A stretch of DNA of 9,801 nt from an uncultured Planctomycetaceae bacterium. Its GTDB lineage: Bacteria; Planctomycetota; Planctomycetia; Planctomycetales; Planctomycetaceae. The translations under genes were made by a program, and so were the position numbers. The notes beneath the pieces are model-generated. The model did not search any database, was not told where the DNA came from, and saw nothing but the letters and a program-made list of their open reading frames with translations. Of this stretch, positions 7,454 to 9,801 are shown piece after piece; the stretch's first letter is position 1; the number at the start of each line of letters is the position of its first letter. The stretch covers positions 1-9,801 of the forward strand of contig CAIXQV010000368.1 in the NCBI GenBank assembly GCA_903921605.1, written 5' to 3'.

Positions 7454-9103
7454 ATGGCTCGCCTGTCGCGAACGCATTGGATCACAGCAACGCTGCTGCT
7501 GTGCATGTCAACGACTGGGTGCCGTGGAACACGATTCACAGCAGCGGCAAAATCCTCAGATCACCAGTTTCAGGTGGTGAATCAAATCCCTCCGCAGGAA
7601 CCAGAGACGGTCCCATCTCCGGATGCGCCCAGTTCGATCGCCAGTGGTTCGACCAACAATGCCGCGTCTGAAATCCAGCAAGTTGCTGCACAATCAGAGC
7701 CCACTGAGACTGTTACGTCTGCAATAGTCGATTCATCCAGCAACACTGCCACTGACGTGGTCCCCGCAACAGCCGAGGCCGTATCGTCGCAGCCCATTGA
7801 CCTTCCGACAGCGCTGATGCTGACATCCGGCCGCAATCCTCAGGTCGCTTTTGCTCAGGCAAGAATTGAAGAATCGCGAGCACAACTGGACCGAGCAGAA
7901 TCGCTCTGGTTGCCGTCATTGCGAGCTGGCGCCAACTACAATAAGCACGAAGGTCGCATTCAGGATGTCGCCGGCACCGTGATCGAAACAAGTCGCGGTT
8001 CGGCCTACGGAGGCCTTGGAGCCAGCGCCGTCGGTGCAGGCTCACCAGCCGTTCCCGGAGTTCTGGCCCAGTTTCATGTCACAGACGCAGTGTTCCAGCC
8101 GCGGATAGCACAACAAACCATTCGAGCTCGCAACGCTGGCGCACGTGCTGTCACCAACGACAATCTGCTCACCACGGCTTTGGCCTACATGCAGTTGCTT
8201 CGTGCATCGCAGGAGAAAGCCGTCGCCGCAGTCGCTGTGCAGCAGGCTCAGGAACTGGAACGAGTGACCGGTCAGTTTGCCACAGAAGGAGCGGGGCTCA
8301 CTTCAGATCATGACCGATCACGGGCAGATCTCGCCATGAGAAAGAACGAACTGCAGCGAGCTGACGAAGCCGTTCAGGTCGCCTCTGCACGTTTGGCTCA
8401 GCAGATTCGGTGGGAGTATGCGCAGGAACTGCATCCCGTGGAGGAATTTCTTTATCCGATTTCACTGGTTGATCTGTCGACACCGGCACAAGGTCTTGTC
8501 GCTATGGGACTGTCCAACCGACCGGAGGTTTCTGAATCGCGGCATTTGATCTGTGAAGCCGTCGAACGTCTGAACAGAGAACGGTATGCACCACTCATTC
8601 CCAGTGTGCTGCTGGGAGTCAGTTACGGCGGGCTGGCCGGAGGACTGGGCAGCGATCTGACAAACGGAGGCGATCGGCTGGATGCGGATGCGATGGCCTA
8701 TTGGGAGTTGCGACAACTGGGATTCGGTGAGAAGGCTGCTCGCCGCGAAGCCAGTTCTCGCATCACACAGACACGCATGAAGCAGGTCGCTCTGATGGAT
8801 CAGGTGGCCCGCGAGATCGTCGAAGCCCACGCTCAGGTACAATCACGTGCTCAGCAGATCGAAACATCCAAAGAAGCTGTCAGTGCCGCCCAGGATTCGT
8901 TTCGACGCAACTGGGAGCGCATCGAAAATGGACAGGGACTGCCGATCGAAGTTCTGCAGTCCATTCAGGCGCTGACGAGTGCTCAGAAGGAATATGTTCG
9001 CTCCATCGCGGACTACAATGTCGCGCAGTTCACATTGCATCGTTCATTGGGCTGGCCAGTGGATGCTTCTGTTTCGTTGGCAACGCAGGCGAATGCTGAG
9101 TGA
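7454..9103 (+). CDS. Outer-membrane efflux factor, TolC/OEP-type lipoprotein
   Basis: This 549-residue protein would form the trimeric outer-membrane channel for the pump and adaptor upstream. The ATG at 7454 follows GGAG by 8 bases and gives a signal peptide, MARLSRTHWITATLLLCMST, ending in a lipobox-like STTGC (Cys23; the -1 Gly is standard, the -3 Thr less so). Residues about 24-112 are a low-complexity tether rich in Ser, Thr, Ala, Glu, Val and Pro, much longer than in TolC or OprM. Two OEP repeats follow: one from about 116 (DLPTALMLTSGRNPQVAFAQ, then a long helix and LPSLRAGANYN) and one from about 345 (GLVAMGLSNRPEVSESRHLI, then YAPLIPSVLLGVSYGG). Long Ala/Gln/Glu-rich helices (for instance 225-300 and 440-520) match the periplasmic tunnel. 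Near the end IENGQGLPIEVLQSIQAL is the conserved C-terminal OEP segment. Position after the adaptor argues strongly for one tripartite system. Confidence 0.9.
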   Translation: MARLSRTHWITATLLLCMSTTGCRGTRFTAAAKSSDHQFQVVNQIPPQEPETVPSPDAPSSIASGSTNNAASEIQQVAAQSEPTETVTSAIVDSSSNTATDVVPATAEAVSSQPIDLPTALMLTSGRNPQVAFAQARIEESRAQLDRAESLWLPSLRAGANYNKHEGRIQDVAGTVIETSRGSAYGGLGASAVGAGSPAVPGVLAQFHVTDAVFQPRIAQQTIRARNAGARAVTNDNLLTTALAYMQLLRASQEKAVAAVAVQQAQELERVTGQFATEGAGLTSDHDRSRADLAMRKNELQRADEAVQVASARLAQQIRWEYAQELHPVEEFLYPISLVDLSTPAQGLVAMGLSNRPEVSESRHLICEAVERLNRERYAPLIPSVLLGVSYGGLAGGLGSDLTNGGDRLDADAMAYWELRQLGFGEKAARREASSRITQTRMKQVALMDQVAREIVEAHAQVQSRAQQIETSKEAVSAAQDSFRRNWERIENGQGLPIEVLQSIQALTSAQKEYVRSIADYNVAQFTLHRSLGWPVDASVSLATQANAE

Positions 9104-9265
9104 GGCTTTGTTGCCTGGTGCCCCCTGGTGCTCGGTCACCGATGCTGTGATGGATGTAGAGACGTGCAGTTTCCATCTGTATCTCTGATGGTTATGCTGA
9201 AAGCGGCGAGTCCTTGATGAATACTCGCCATAGAAGCTTCGTGTCTCTGTCGAGGATTAGGATCC
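9104..9265. other. Intergenic gap with a small hairpin
   Basis: Between the outer-membrane factor and the next gene, GGCGAGT (9205-9211) can pair with ACTCGCC (9223-9229) around an 11-base loop. There is no T-run after it, so it is at best a weak or factor-assisted terminator for the efflux locus; it could equally be in the leader of the next gene. No other feature or gene is seen, and no clear promoter could be picked out. Confidence 0.25.
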
Positions 9266-9801
9266 ATGCGGTTGATTATTGCAATGACAGTCATCGTGCC
9301 GCGAGTTTTTGTCATTGCATTTGTCTTGGTCCTCGCATCCACGATGTGCTTTGCAGACGAACCAGACCGGACAGCGTCAAAAATCATTGATGCGATTGAC
9401 GGCGCAAGCCTGCAGCGGGAGTTGGACGAGCATGCAAAAACTCCCGGCACCGTGCGAGTTCGGAAGGCAGCCGAATTGACGTGTCTGGTGCAGGAGTCGA
9501 AAGTCGGTGATGAGATTTCGCGACATGCTCTGCTGATTCCGGAAGGCATCATTCTGGATCTCAACGGCGCAACGCTGCTGCTGGATCTTCGCTCCAATTC
9601 GCATGGCGTGCGTCTGTCGAACCATTCCGGGATTCGCAATGGCACCATTCGTGTTGTTCGCAGTGAGAACAAAGGCTCACAGGGAATCTGGCATTCTGCG
9701 ATCAGCATTGGTGCTCCGTACGATGATGGAGGAACTCCCGATAAGCCTGGTTACTTTTCGAAGATTGAACACTGGTCCATCGAAGACATGACGATTGACC
9801 A
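9266..9801 (+). CDS. Exported beta-helix-like protein, N-terminal part (runs off right edge)
   Basis: The frame from the ATG at 9266 is open for 178 codons to the window end. GAGGA at 9252-9256, 9 bases upstream, supports this start; Met7 is an alternative. Residues 1-30 form a Sec-type signal peptide with a hydrophobic core (VFVIAFVLVLAS) and likely cleavage after CFA, before DEPDRT. A region of about 50 charged, helical residues follows. From about 87 the sequence turns into short strands with regular spacing: ALLIPEGIILDLNGATLLLD, GVRLSNHSGIRNGTIRVVR, HSAISIG and HWSIEDMTID. The order 'hydrophobic strand, Asn-Gly turn, strand' and the LDLNGATL / IRNGTIRV motifs are typical of right-handed parallel beta-helix proteins (pectate-lyase-like fold), which in planctomycetes often act on polysaccharides or sit on the surface. 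No catalytic residues can be assigned from this part. Nothing links it functionally to the efflux genes except position. Confidence 0.75.
   Translation, partial: MRLIIAMTVIVPRVFVIAFVLVLASTMCFADEPDRTASKIIDAIDGASLQRELDEHAKTPGTVRVRKAAELTCLVQESKVGDEISRHALLIPEGIILDLNGATLLLDLRSNSHGVRLSNHSGIRNGTIRVVRSENKGSQGIWHSAISIGAPYDDGGTPDKPGYFSKIEHWSIEDMTID

Noticed and set aside
6998..7477. A 159-codon minus-strand frame across the end of the adaptor gene
   Set aside because: It lies opposite the well-supported adaptor and into the gap. The translation is Ser/Arg-rich without structure, as expected of an antisense shadow.
9205..9229. Hairpin GGCGAGT/ACTCGCC as an intrinsic terminator
   Set aside because: The stem is only 7 bp with an 11-base loop and no following T-run, so it is mentioned only in the gap description.

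Overview
The window looks like a chromosomal segment of a planctomycete. The main pointers are a remnant of the DUF1501 family, which planctomycetes carry in large numbers, a hybrid RND efflux locus with long alanine- and serine-rich linkers, and a secreted beta-helix-type protein with a Sec signal. No rRNA, tRNA or CRISPR array is visible, so the placement rests on protein style alone and no species is claimed.

The left quarter (1-2087) is a gene graveyard. At the left edge is the start of an IS3-type OrfA transposase gene on the minus strand. The element appears to end near position 113 and to have cut into a large gene of which only the C-terminal ~215 codons remain (up to 769). Thirteen bases downstream is a small gene of nucleotidyltransferase type (782-1377), broken by a frameshift at about 980-988. 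The two look like a former two-gene unit. Converging on them from the right is the 3' third of a DUF1501 gene (1435-2006, minus strand). It has lost its N-terminal part, has an extra base at about 1507 and has lost some conserved residues. It stops exactly at an 81-bp palindromic repeat (2007-2087) with 31-base arms. A 454-bp stretch without a convincing gene follows.

The centre and right (2542-9103) hold an intact tripartite efflux locus on the plus strand: an RND inner-membrane pump (1089 aa), a lipoprotein periplasmic adaptor (475 aa, 14 bp downstream) and an outer-membrane factor of the TolC/OEP type that is also a predicted lipoprotein (549 aa, 200 bp further on). Together they would form a proton-driven channel from inner membrane or periplasm to the outside. 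The substrate cannot be read from sequence, and the usual proton-relay residues are altered. The 200-bp gap before the third gene holds an imperfect direct repeat.

The last gene (9266 to the right edge, truncated) encodes an exported protein with a repetitive hydrophobic pattern like a right-handed parallel beta-helix.

I found no clearly new biological system. The most interesting items are the decayed two-gene unit next to the insertion sequence, the palindrome that marks the break point of the DUF1501 gene, and the unusual proton-relay residues and linkers of the efflux system.
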